From assembly GCA_030054095.1 (NCBI GenBank), contig JASGCO010000001.1, forward strand, positions 22,731-86,730: a stretch of 64,000 bases of DNA, written 5' to 3'. This DNA is from Sediminibacterium sp. GTDB taxonomy: Bacteria > Bacteroidota > Bacteroidia > B-17B0 > Aurantibacillaceae. The notes beneath the pieces were generated by a model that ran no database searches, was not told the origin of the DNA, and saw only the letters and a list, made by a program, of their open reading frames with translations. Shown here piece after piece: positions 37,481 to 47,457 of this stretch (the first letter of the stretch is position 1; each line of letters opens with the position of its first letter). A program made the translations under genes and the position numbers.

Positions 37481-37912
37481 ATGCGTTATCTACTTCCTAC
37501 TCTAACATTAATAATGGTGTGTTTTTTTGTTAAAGCCGAAAGAATTAACATCTATTTTCTTAACGAATCGCGCCAGATCGTTGATTCCGCGTTTTTAGAG
37601 AGGGAGGAAAGTGTGCTGCAATCTGATTTAACACACAAAAGACCCAGTCCCTTACTTCAGTTATTTAAACGCAAACAACGAACTAATAAAAAAATCACGG
37701 CGGCCATTCTTGCTTTTCCGTTTCCTTTTGGCATCGTCGGACTTCACCGTATCTATCTGGGCACAGCACCCTATGTTCCGGTTGTGTATATTGCCAGTTT
37801 AGGCGGTGTATTCGGTATTCTGCCCTTTATTGATTTTTGTATCATTGCGCTGGATAAAGACATTGAACGCTATAAAGAAAACAAAAAGGTGTTTATGTGG
37901 GTTAAAGACTAA
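37481..37912 (+). CDS. Small TM2-domain membrane protein
   Basis: 143 aa with a signal peptide (MRYLLPTLTLIMVCFFVKAE). After a polar stretch, two membrane helices at about 74-95 and 99-122 form a TM2-like unit: ILAFPFPFGIVGLHRIYLGT, then the glycine-rich second helix GVFGILPFIDFCIIAL, with the conserved LHRIYLG and a D in the second helix. Ends with a lysine-rich cytoplasmic tail. Function unknown. The start lies just beyond the terminator, so it must have its own promoter. Confidence 0.75.
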   Translation: MRYLLPTLTLIMVCFFVKAERINIYFLNESRQIVDSAFLEREESVLQSDLTHKRPSPLLQLFKRKQRTNKKITAAILAFPFPFGIVGLHRIYLGTAPYVPVVYIASLGGVFGILPFIDFCIIALDKDIERYKENKKVFMWVKD

Positions 37913-38096
37913 TAAAAACATTCGAACTTTGACATAAAAACACATTTTTTTAACGCCTTCATCGCATTATTTATTTAACAACCGGTTAATAACTTTTTTA
38001 ACATATACTTTTTTGAGCCAAAAGCAACTCCTGATGAGTGAAAAAATTGTTAAAAATGCTTTTTTAAGATAAATTAGTTGTATCAAAAAAATCCCC

Positions 38097-41000
38097 ATGA
38101 ATAAATTGTTTACTATTAAAACCTTACTGATTACTATTGCGGTGTTCTTTTACCAAAACAGTACTGCACAAGTAAGTAAAGATGTCAGTAAGTTAAAATT
38201 GACCAATATTGTTTTTGATTCAGATTCACTTAATGGCTTTGATGAAGAAACGTATAAAAGCATTGCTCTTTCCAGTGGCTTTTATGGCACAGAATACAAA
38301 ACGTTCATGAACCGTGCCAAACGTGCTTATATTAATCAGAAGTATAATATAGTACCTAGTTATACCAATTTTAAACCTGTTAATCCTTCATCAGGACAAC
38401 CAAATACGTTAGGACTACCTTGCGTTAACGAAGGGTTTGAAGCCTCCCCAAACGTTCCTTTCACTACCGTACCACAAGGAGGGGCCCCATCTGTTCCTGC
38501 GGGTTGGACAGGAGCACAGTCTCAAAACGGTCAATTTATCGGATCCTTGTATTACAATACATGTAGTGTTAGCGCTTTGCCGAACACTGCCTTTGGAGCA
38601 GCACCAACAGAAATGTGGGTTCGTCAAACCCCTATTACTGATCCGAATTTTCCGGGGGGCATACCTAATTCCCCACTTGGTGGAACGCGAGTTATGCAAC
38701 TAAACGACAACTTAGCTTGGTCAGGTGAAATTTCCCGTATATCTCAAACCTTTCCGGTTACAGCCAACAACGCCTTGTTTCAGTATGCCTATGCCGCTTG
38801 TTTTGATGGAACCGGTCATGGATGCTGTGACCAGCCATTCTTAAATATCAAAGTTAAAAATTGCTCTAATGTAACCCTTTCCTGCCCTCAGGTTTCAGTA
38901 GTGGCTTCCGGCCCCAGTTGTTCGGCTGGGACTCCGGGCTTTGCCACAAATAGTTCCGGTTTCCTTTACCGAAACTGGACAGTACAATCCATTGATTTAA
39001 CACCCTTCATCGGTTCTTGTGTAACCATAGAAGTATCGGTAGGGGATTGTACCGGTTGGGCTCATTTCGGATATTGTTATTTTGATGCTCTTTGTTCTCC
39101 AATGAATATTACGGTAAACGGCACACAATTTCCTGCCGGAACAGCTGCGTCAACGGTTGCTGCCTGTGGTGCCTCTACTGCGACAATGACCGCACCTCCA
39201 GGACTTGGCCCATATCTCTGGACTGGTCCGGGCGGATCGGGCATTACCAACAATCCTAACCAAACTGTTACCAGTAATGTGAGTGGTACTTACACATTAA
39301 CGATGAATCCTCCTGGTTCTTGCGCCCCAATTGTTAAATATGTTACCCTCGTATTTCCACCACCTGTAATACCTACATTTAATTACTCCAACGCTTGTAA
39401 TGTATTTACGTTCAATCATACCGGAACCACACCCTCAACACAGAGTTATTCCTTTGCAGGAGTAGGAGCTCCCCCCGGATTCACAACTACTGCTACGAGT
39501 ACTGCGGTCACCTTTCCTACTACCGGAACTTATACCGTTTCGCACGTTGTCACCAATACAGCTGGCTGTACAGCTACTGCAACAGCAGTAATTAACGTAC
39601 CTACTGCTGTTAACCCTAATTTTACAATTCCTTCGCCTACACAATGTTTAACTGGTAACAACTTTAGTTTTAATGCTGTTACCATTCCCGGCACGCATAG
39701 TTATACCTTTTCACCTTCGGCTGGTGCACCTAGTGCCGGAGCTACCGCCAATTACAATGGTAGCTTTACTGCTCCCGGAACCTATACCGTAACGCATACT
39801 GTTTCTAACGCCGGTTGTACTTCTTCAACTACCGGCATTGTGGTAGTAAATCCAATGCCAAGTATAATAGCAACACCGACTAATGCAACCTGCGGAAATA
39901 ATAACGGTAGTATTGTTATAAGCAATACCTCTCCACCCGGGCAAACTGCGGTAAGTTATTCTTTAAATGGTGGCGCTATTCCTTCTCAAACGGTTATTAA
40001 TCTTGCTGCGGGAACTTACACAGCAGGAATCACCAATAATTTTGGTTGCTTATTTACTACTGTAACAACTATAACTAATACCCCTCCTATTACGAATCTT
40101 GCTCATGTTCAGGTTAATCCCGCCTGCGGAAATAGTAATGGATCAATTGTGTTAGGCGCTGTAACGGGTGGAACGGCTCCATATGTATTTTCTGTAAATG
40201 GCGGTGCTTTTAGCGCCAGTCCACCACTTACCAACCTTGCAGCGGGTAACTACACCATTGTTGTACGCGACGCTTATAACTGTACATTTACAAAAATTGT
40301 CACGCTTGTAAATTCTCCTCCTCCAACAGCAATTGGCTTTAGTGTTCAACCAACGGCCTGCGTTGGCAATACAGGTATTATAACTGTAACTAACGTAGTA
40401 GGTGGAACTCCTGCCTATAGCTATAGCATTAATGGTGTTGCTTCTACCAGTATTATGGTTAACTTATCTGCCGGACCTAAAACCATTACCGTTTCAGACA
40501 TTAATGGTTGTACCTACAGTACAACTGCTACGGTTCCAATGGTAACAGGCCCAACAGCTGCGACTGTTATCACTCAAAATGCGGCTTGTGGTAATGCTAA
40601 CGGCAGCGCCACTGTTACAGCTGTAACAGGCGGCGTACCTGCGTACCAATATTCTTTTAACGGCGGTGCATTTTCAAGTAATACTGTGCAGGCAGGTTTA
40701 GCGAGTGGCATACATGCCGTTGTTATCCGAGACGTGAACTCCTGTACCATCAGTGTTAACTTTAACATAGGCAATACCGGTAGTCCGGTTACCGCCGTAA
40801 GTAACCTTAGTCATGTAAGTTGTTTTAATGGCAGTAATGGTAGTTTTAGCGTTAATACCATAGGTGGTACACCCGGCTACAACTATACACTTACCCCCAT
40901 AGGCACTATTAACAGTAGCGGTATATTCAGTAATTTACCTGCTCAAACCTATACTGTGAGCGTGAAAGATGCCGCGGGATGCGTTACGACTGTAACTACC

Positions 41001-44000
41001 ACTATTACTCAACCTTCAGCAGTAAGTTTAGCCGTCGCGTCTAATCCGGTTAGCTGTTTTGGAGGAAATAACGGTACCATTACAGCGGCTCCTGCCGGTG
41101 GTACCGGCCCTTATGTTTTCAACATTAACGGTAACCCTAATCAGGCCAGTAATACATTTACTACAGGAATTTCTGCCGGCGCTTACAATGTGACGGTTAT
41201 TGACAGTAAAAATTGTGTAGCTTCTCAAACTATACTGGTAAATCAACCTAGTCCTATTACCACTACAGTAAATACAGCAAATGCAAATTGTACTACCGCT
41301 AACGGTAGTGCCAGCGTTGCAGCATCGGGAGGAACACCCATTTACACCTATAGCTGGATGCCAAGCGGCGGTACCACTTCAGTGGCCATTGGTTTACTGG
41401 CAGGTACCTATACTGTAATTGTAAGGGATCTGAATAACTGCAGTGTTACCGCTACGGGAATTGTGGGGCAAACACCTGGTGGTACTGCTACAATTACGAA
41501 TATTTCTAATGTTACCTGTAATGGTTTTAATAACGGTAGTTTAACTGCCGGTATGACTGGCGCCGGAACAGCTCCTTATACTTACAGTTGGATTCCTACA
41601 GGAGGAACCAACCAGATAGCTACGGGCCTGGCTCCAGGAACCTACAGTGTACTTATTACTGATTTTTATGGTTGTAAATCTGTTGCAAGCGCCAATATTA
41701 CTCAGCCAAATGCGTTAAACTTTGCGTTAAGCAGTAACAGTGTAAGCTGTTTTGGCGGAAGTAACGGGAGTGCTAGTGTAACCGGTTTAACCGGCGGAAC
41801 CACTCCTTATACCTATTTGTGGGCTGCGGGTGGTGCAACTACCACAACCAGCAGTAATCTCCCTGCCGGCACCTATACTGCTACTGTAACAGATGCAAAT
41901 AACTGTACATTAAGCAGGACCATTACAATTACTCAGGCCACTTCATTAACACTTAATACCACCACTACTACTGCCAACTGTACTTTACCCACTGGAGGTG
42001 CTACAGTTAGCGCCTCAGGCGGCGCACCAGCTTATACTTATACCTGGAGCAACAGTATTGTTGGACCGGCCATAAACAACGTTGTTGCCGGAACCTATTC
42101 TATTTTAGTAAAAGATGCCAATAACTGTACCTATTCTGTATCCGCGACAATACCTGCCGCTTCAGGCCCTACTATTACCTCTACTACTTTCACTAACGTT
42201 AGTTGTAATAGTGGTAACGGCGGAACAAATAACGGGATTGCGATGATAACCGTAATTGGTGGTGCCGGACTTCCGAATTATAGCTGGAGTAACGGACAAA
42301 TAACACAAGCCGCTACCAATTTGGCACCAGGCATTTATACTGTTACCGTAACGGATGCTGCAGGGTGTACAACATCTACTGCCGTTACTATTTCTCAGCC
42401 TCCTTTACTAACAGCAAGCGTACTTCCTTCTGCGGCAAAATGTTTTAATGCCGCTAATGGTTCCGCCACAGTTAGTGTATTAGGCGGAACTCCCGGTTAT
42501 TCTTACACCTGGATACCTGCTCCGGGAGCAGGTATAAACAGTTCTACCCCTTCAGGCATGAGTCCTGGTAACTACAATGTTATTATTACGGACGCAAATG
42601 GATGTACACGAACAGCCAGTACCACAATTATTAACCCTCCACAACTTCTGGCGTCTGTGACTACAACCAATGTGAAATGTTTTAACACATCAAATGTTAG
42701 TTTAATGGGTATGGCTGCAGCTACCGCCAGCAATGCTCAGGGTGCTGTCAGTTACTATTGGGTAGGAGGTTCTAATCCTCTTACTACCCAAACCGTTAAT
42801 GCACTGGGGGCAGGAACCTATACCATGACAGCTACCGATCAAAACAGTTGTACAGCCTCCGTAATATTTAATATTACTCAACCTACCGCTTTATCGGGAG
42901 CATTTACTTCTACGCAAATGCCAAGTTGTGCTTCTTACAGTAACGGGTTCATTACTGTTACTCCTGCAGGAGGTACTCCAGGATACACCTATAACTGGAA
43001 CAATGGCCAAACTGCAGCTACGGCAAGCAATATCCCGGCGGGTAATTATGCTGTAACTATTACAGATGCAAATACCTGTGCGCTTACCTTATCCATGACG
43101 CTAAATCAACCTAGTGGATTAAACGCTACTGCTACAGCAACAAACGCACTTTGTAACAATGGTACAGGTACGCTTAACGTAGCCTATTCTGGTGGTACCG
43201 GCGGTGTTAACATTCAGTGGCAACCTGGTGGTTTATACACGGCTGCCTATGTCCCTACCGCTATTCCTTTACCTGCCGGAACAGCCTATACTGTAACATT
43301 GACGGATGCCAACAATTGTATTTTTACCCGTACCGTAGCGCTTACTGCTCCTCCTGCTCTTACTGCAGCTATTACAGCTACGGTAAATACTAACTGCGGA
43401 CAAGCTAATGGCGGGGCAACTGTAACAGCCAATGGTGGAACAGGTGGTCCTTTTTACGCTTACCAATGGAATAACGGGGCTGTTACTCAGGGCATCAGCA
43501 ACGTGTTAGCCGGACCTTATCAGGTTGTTGTAAGAGACGTAAATAACTGTACCTATACGGTTGTGGCCAACATTCCAAACATAAGCGGACCCACAGTTAG
43601 TATTGTGAGTTCTTCCTCTGTTACCTGTAATGGTTTAGCCAATGGTACAGCCAGTATCAGTGCTTCCGGCCCTTTAGCGATCACTACTACTTCGTGGACC
43701 GGACCTGTAACGCCTAACCCTGTTAATACGCCTACTAATCTGGTAGCCGGCATTTATGTTGTAACTGTTCAGGATGGAGCCGGTTGTGTAAGCAGTGCTT
43801 CTGTTTTGATTAATCAACCAACAGCCCTTGTAAGTTCGATTGCTTCATTTACCAACGTAAGTTGTAATAGTGGCTCTGATGGTGGCGCTACCTTGCTGGT
43901 AAATGGCGGAACACCTGCATACACCTATAGTTGGTTCCCGACACCATCTATCCAGACGAACTCTGTATTAAGCGGCGTACCTATAGGTAGCTATAGTGTA

Positions 44001-46076
44001 ACCATAACAGACGCCAACGGCTGTACACGATCCAATACTGTTGCAATCAGTCAGCCTAATCCATTATTAATTAGCACAAACACTGTAATAAATGTAAGTT
44101 GTAATGGTGGCAGTAACGGGCAAATCAGCACAAGTATTAACGGAGGTACTCCTGCCTATTCGATTAACTGGGCCAGTTCATCAACTGTTGCATTAGGAAG
44201 TAACCCTGTAATTACCAACCTTAATGGTACGCATACTTACACTTTGACTGTTACTGACCTAAAAGGTTGTTCTACCAATACTGTTTATGTTATCTCCGAA
44301 CCTTCGGCAATAAGTGTCATTAGCTCAGCGACAACACCTGCAACTTGCGGAAACGCGAATGGTACGGCTAGCGTAAATATTACAGGCGGAACCGCTCCTT
44401 ACGCCTACAGTTGGAATACACCTACACCGCAACTAAGTAATACTGCGTCTAATCTATCCGGCGGGAACTGGATACTTACAGTAACCGACAATAAAGGATG
44501 TGTTCGACAACATTCTGTAAATATTCAGGCACCGGTACTACCAACTATGACTATCACAGGAACCAATATAAGTTGTAATCCCGGACCTAATAATGGTTCA
44601 GCGACTATTACCGCAAACGGTGTTCCTGGATCAGGCGGATTCCTGTATTTCTGGAGCCCAAGTGCTCAAACTGGTAGTATTGCCAGTGGCTTGGGTGCAG
44701 CTATTCATTCAGCAACAGTTACCGATGCGTATGGTTGTACGGTATCCGGATTTATTCAAATCACCCGCCCGGCAGCGTTTGTCCTTCCTGCTATTCCTCA
44801 CCCAACCGTATGTTACGGACAAGCTGCTCAATTACAAGCGGCCGCATCTGGTGGAACTGCCCCTTATACTTATAGCTGGAGTGCACCTATTACAGCTACC
44901 AATGGTGGACCAGTTGTTGTAAATACATTAAATACTGCCCAGTATAATGTAAGCGCAACAGATGCCAACGGTTGTAATGCCGGACCAGAGAACATTATTG
45001 TGAATGTAAAACAACCATTAATTGTATCTGGTACAAGTTTCTCTGTATGTGAAGGCAGTTTCAGAACATTGACACCAAACTTCATTAGCCCGGGTCAGTT
45101 TTCAACCGCAGTCTTAAGTAATTACAGTTACGGCTGGAGTAACGGAGCCGGTAATATTCCAACCAATACCATTCAACCAATATACAATGCGGCTAATAAC
45201 CCGGTTACATACAGCGTCATTGTTTCAGACGGTTGCAGTATTTCAGATACAGCATTCTTTACCATTGATGTAAAACCTCTGCCTCGCGGAACCTTTACCT
45301 CAACACCTAACAAAGGGTGTGCTCCTTTAAGCGTAACATTGTTTGGCGTTAGTACAAATTCGAATGTCACCTATAGCTGGAGTCTTGGTGGAGAATCTAC
45401 TCATGGATTTGGCTCTCCTTACACCTATAATTTCCCTGCTGCCGGGGTGCATACATTACACATAAGCATGAATAATGAGCATGGTTGCTTACGTGATACT
45501 GTAATTCCGAACTATATAGAAGTATATCCTGTTCCTTTTGCTGAGTTCAGTGCAACACCATGGACGGCTTCTATTCTGAGTCCTGTTATTACATTTACTA
45601 ACCAGTCGCAGGGTGCTACAAACTATGTGTGGGACTTTGGAGATCAATCGGCAGCTACAAACACCAATGTTGTAAACCCGACACACCCATACAATCAGGT
45701 TGGTCAATACAACGTGTATCTTGTTGCCATCAACAACAAAGGATGTCGCGATACCATCATGCATCGCGTAGAAATTACACCAGATTTTGCGGTGTTTATC
45801 CCGAACGCATTTACACCGGATGGCAATGGCAGGAACGATGTGTTTAATGTGTATGGCATAGGTATTGATGAGGAACGCTTTAAAATGGAAATCTTCGACC
45901 GATGGGGTGAATCTGTTTTCGTATCAGAAGTATTCCGTAAAGGATGGGATGGTACAATTAAAGGCGGATCTATTATCGGTCAGGAAGGCGTTTATGTTTA
46001 CAAAATTCTCGTAACAGATCTTGAAGGAAACAAGAAAACATACGTAGGCCACGTAACGCTCCTGAAACGCGATTAA
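38097..46076 (+). CDS. Giant SprB-repeat adhesin, T9SS type B exported
   Basis: 2659 aa with a signal peptide (ending NSTAQ). The N-terminal 330 residues are unassigned, with paired cysteines in a possible lectin/CUB-like module. From about 595 to 2330 I count 21 SprB repeats of about 75-85 residues, each with a Cys-x-(N/G)-x-x-NG start, a GGTxPYxYxW centre and a GTYTVTVTDANGC end. An Ig-like and two PKD-like modules follow (VTFTNQSQGATNYVWDFGDQ in the last). The C-terminus (IPNAFTPDGNGRNDVFNV, IFDRWGE, GVYVYKI) is the gliding-motility-associated type B sorting domain. Probably a surface filament for adhesion or gliding, like SprB; not its proven orthologue. Confidence 0.92.
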   Translation: MNKLFTIKTLLITIAVFFYQNSTAQVSKDVSKLKLTNIVFDSDSLNGFDEETYKSIALSSGFYGTEYKTFMNRAKRAYINQKYNIVPSYTNFKPVNPSSGQPNTLGLPCVNEGFEASPNVPFTTVPQGGAPSVPAGWTGAQSQNGQFIGSLYYNTCSVSALPNTAFGAAPTEMWVRQTPITDPNFPGGIPNSPLGGTRVMQLNDNLAWSGEISRISQTFPVTANNALFQYAYAACFDGTGHGCCDQPFLNIKVKNCSNVTLSCPQVSVVASGPSCSAGTPGFATNSSGFLYRNWTVQSIDLTPFIGSCVTIEVSVGDCTGWAHFGYCYFDALCSPMNITVNGTQFPAGTAASTVAACGASTATMTAPPGLGPYLWTGPGGSGITNNPNQTVTSNVSGTYTLTMNPPGSCAPIVKYVTLVFPPPVIPTFNYSNACNVFTFNHTGTTPSTQSYSFAGVGAPPGFTTTATSTAVTFPTTGTYTVSHVVTNTAGCTATATAVINVPTAVNPNFTIPSPTQCLTGNNFSFNAVTIPGTHSYTFSPSAGAPSAGATANYNGSFTAPGTYTVTHTVSNAGCTSSTTGIVVVNPMPSIIATPTNATCGNNNGSIVISNTSPPGQTAVSYSLNGGAIPSQTVINLAAGTYTAGITNNFGCLFTTVTTITNTPPITNLAHVQVNPACGNSNGSIVLGAVTGGTAPYVFSVNGGAFSASPPLTNLAAGNYTIVVRDAYNCTFTKIVTLVNSPPPTAIGFSVQPTACVGNTGIITVTNVVGGTPAYSYSINGVASTSIMVNLSAGPKTITVSDINGCTYSTTATVPMVTGPTAATVITQNAACGNANGSATVTAVTGGVPAYQYSFNGGAFSSNTVQAGLASGIHAVVIRDVNSCTISVNFNIGNTGSPVTAVSNLSHVSCFNGSNGSFSVNTIGGTPGYNYTLTPIGTINSSGIFSNLPAQTYTVSVKDAAGCVTTVTTTITQPSAVSLAVASNPVSCFGGNNGTITAAPAGGTGPYVFNINGNPNQASNTFTTGISAGAYNVTVIDSKNCVASQTILVNQPSPITTTVNTANANCTTANGSASVAASGGTPIYTYSWMPSGGTTSVAIGLLAGTYTVIVRDLNNCSVTATGIVGQTPGGTATITNISNVTCNGFNNGSLTAGMTGAGTAPYTYSWIPTGGTNQIATGLAPGTYSVLITDFYGCKSVASANITQPNALNFALSSNSVSCFGGSNGSASVTGLTGGTTPYTYLWAAGGATTTTSSNLPAGTYTATVTDANNCTLSRTITITQATSLTLNTTTTTANCTLPTGGATVSASGGAPAYTYTWSNSIVGPAINNVVAGTYSILVKDANNCTYSVSATIPAASGPTITSTTFTNVSCNSGNGGTNNGIAMITVIGGAGLPNYSWSNGQITQAATNLAPGIYTVTVTDAAGCTTSTAVTISQPPLLTASVLPSAAKCFNAANGSATVSVLGGTPGYSYTWIPAPGAGINSSTPSGMSPGNYNVIITDANGCTRTASTTIINPPQLLASVTTTNVKCFNTSNVSLMGMAAATASNAQGAVSYYWVGGSNPLTTQTVNALGAGTYTMTATDQNSCTASVIFNITQPTALSGAFTSTQMPSCASYSNGFITVTPAGGTPGYTYNWNNGQTAATASNIPAGNYAVTITDANTCALTLSMTLNQPSGLNATATATNALCNNGTGTLNVAYSGGTGGVNIQWQPGGLYTAAYVPTAIPLPAGTAYTVTLTDANNCIFTRTVALTAPPALTAAITATVNTNCGQANGGATVTANGGTGGPFYAYQWNNGAVTQGISNVLAGPYQVVVRDVNNCTYTVVANIPNISGPTVSIVSSSSVTCNGLANGTASISASGPLAITTTSWTGPVTPNPVNTPTNLVAGIYVVTVQDGAGCVSSASVLINQPTALVSSIASFTNVSCNSGSDGGATLLVNGGTPAYTYSWFPTPSIQTNSVLSGVPIGSYSVTITDANGCTRSNTVAISQPNPLLISTNTVINVSCNGGSNGQISTSINGGTPAYSINWASSSTVALGSNPVITNLNGTHTYTLTVTDLKGCSTNTVYVISEPSAISVISSATTPATCGNANGTASVNITGGTAPYAYSWNTPTPQLSNTASNLSGGNWILTVTDNKGCVRQHSVNIQAPVLPTMTITGTNISCNPGPNNGSATITANGVPGSGGFLYFWSPSAQTGSIASGLGAAIHSATVTDAYGCTVSGFIQITRPAAFVLPAIPHPTVCYGQAAQLQAAASGGTAPYTYSWSAPITATNGGPVVVNTLNTAQYNVSATDANGCNAGPENIIVNVKQPLIVSGTSFSVCEGSFRTLTPNFISPGQFSTAVLSNYSYGWSNGAGNIPTNTIQPIYNAANNPVTYSVIVSDGCSISDTAFFTIDVKPLPRGTFTSTPNKGCAPLSVTLFGVSTNSNVTYSWSLGGESTHGFGSPYTYNFPAAGVHTLHISMNNEHGCLRDTVIPNYIEVYPVPFAEFSATPWTASILSPVITFTNQSQGATNYVWDFGDQSAATNTNVVNPTHPYNQVGQYNVYLVAINNKGCRDTIMHRVEITPDFAVFIPNAFTPDGNGRNDVFNVYGIGIDEERFKMEIFDRWGESVFVSEVFRKGWDGTIKGGSIIGQEGVYVYKILVTDLEGNKKTYVGHVTLLKRD

Positions 46077-46101
46077 GCGCCTGCTATATGCTATGGTATT
46101 T

Positions 46102-46138
46102 AAAAAAGCCGCCCGGACTATACCAGGCGGCTTTTTTA
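46102..46138 (+). terminator. Rho-independent terminator after the SprB-repeat adhesin
   Basis: A 12-bp stem AAAAAAGCCGCC/GGCGGCTTTTTT with a 12-nt loop that can itself pair GG with CC. It ends in a T-run. Strong and A/T-flanked on both sides. Confidence 0.9.
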
Positions 46139-46509
46139 TGCGCGCTTTATTTCGCTCCCTTTCACCGTAAATAGACAGTAGATTTTATAATGAGCGCCAA
46201 AAGTTGCAATAGGTTTGAGAAGCGCAAATTTGAGTACTATAAGAGGATATATTGGTTATACCAATATGAGTCGGGATGTATGTGGATTGAGCATTCTCAA
46301 ACGCAGCCGCAAATTCTGTTACGTAATAGAAATCCTACTGTTTGTTTACGGTTTAACCTTCTATCCACTTCTATACTATAACCTACCACTTATAAAAGCG
46401 TTATAACCACTTTCCAAAAGCGAAGTACAAATTGCTTTATCCGTTATTAATTTTACCATTAAGATTAACAGGTGCACAAAACGTAATCGAAATCAAAAAA
46501 GAAATCAAT
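46139..46509. other. 371-bp gene-free region upstream of tonB
   Basis: Two short frames (about 46190-46406) overlap out of phase and look non-coding. The clear structure is a perfect 8-bp inverted repeat, ATATTGGT-TAT-ACCAATAT, at 46249-46267. Nothing else nameable. Confidence 0.5.
46249..46267. promoter_or_regulatory. Perfect dyad ATATTGGT-N3-ACCAATAT, possible operator
   Basis: Eight-base arms with a 3-nt gap, 243 bp before the TonB-like start. The symmetry and length suit a dimeric repressor, for example of metal or siderophore uptake, but no regulator gene is adjacent. Not T-rich afterwards, so not a terminator. Confidence 0.35.
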
Positions 46510-47352
46510 ATGAGTGTATTCCCTGATAACCAGCAAAAAATAAACGAGATTATTTTTGCTAACCGAAATAAATCCTATGGCGCTTACGCTATACGCAGTC
46601 AATATGGTACTACTGTGTTTAAATCCCTGTCCATTGTTACAGGCAGTATGTTAGTTGTTACTAGCCTCTTAATCTGGCTTAATAAAAAAGAAGTGGATAT
46701 TCCGGAACTGATTCCCGGCAATATTCCGGTAACTGTTGAGGTGGATATGAGTAAAATATTTGAAAATGTCGAAAGTAAGCCCAACACAAGTCCGGAAGGC
46801 CGCCCGCCTAAATCTGAACCGCCATCGCAGGCTGCAACGGTAGCTACACGTATCACCGATTCACTACCTTCAACCACTCAGAGTATTACACCTGCGGAAC
46901 CAGTCGCCAGCAGTAATCCGTCCACTTCTTCATCCGGTGAACCATCGGACGGAAATGGAATACAAGGCGGCTCTACTGGTTCCTCGGGCACAGGAGGAAA
47001 TGCAGGGACTGGTGAGAAAGAAGGTAATCCGGTAGAACTATTTGGTCTTGATGAACATCCCGAATTTGAGGGAGGGCTTAACGCGCTCAATCGCTTTGTA
47101 GCTTCCAGATTGGTTTATCCTTCGGCAGCACGCGAAGAAAATATACAAGGCACGCTTTATGTAAAATTCGTTGTGGATGAAACTGGAAAAGTAGGAGAAA
47201 TAATGATGCAAAATAACTTAGGCTACGGATTAGAACAAGAAGCCTCCCGTGTCATTAAACAGATCCCGAATTTCAAAAAACCAGGTAAAATAAAAGGGCA
47301 AGCTGTAAAAACGTATTATCAGTTACCAATACGATTCCGTATATCACATTAA
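46510..47352 (+). CDS. TonB-family energy transducer
   Basis: 280 aa from ATG 46510 (MSVFPDNQQKINEIIF); the frame runs to 46432 but its first 26 residues would put a second hydrophobic run before the conserved start. One membrane helix at about 35-55 (SLSIVTGSMLVVTSLLIWL), a Pro/Ser/Gly linker (about 90-190), and a TonB C-terminal domain (about 190-280: EFEGGLNALNRFVASRLVYP, GTLYVKFVVDETGKVGE, YYQLPIRFRI). It would couple the proton gradient to outer-membrane receptors. ExbB and ExbD are not beside it. Confidence 0.9.
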   Translation: MSVFPDNQQKINEIIFANRNKSYGAYAIRSQYGTTVFKSLSIVTGSMLVVTSLLIWLNKKEVDIPELIPGNIPVTVEVDMSKIFENVESKPNTSPEGRPPKSEPPSQAATVATRITDSLPSTTQSITPAEPVASSNPSTSSSGEPSDGNGIQGGSTGSSGTGGNAGTGEKEGNPVELFGLDEHPEFEGGLNALNRFVASRLVYPSAAREENIQGTLYVKFVVDETGKVGEIMMQNNLGYGLEQEASRVIKQIPNFKKPGKIKGQAVKTYYQLPIRFRISH

Positions 47353-47457
47353 TTTAACCGCAAACAGATCGTCTTTATGTCTGCTTGCGGTTAAAACTTG
47401 TTTTTAAACAACTATAGTATAATAACACACAAAACCTGAATAGTGCCCGAAAGGGCA

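Noticed and set aside
46190..46406. Two overlapping short frames before tonB
   Set aside because: Out of phase with each other, odd composition, no family signal, and they run across the dyad at 46249.
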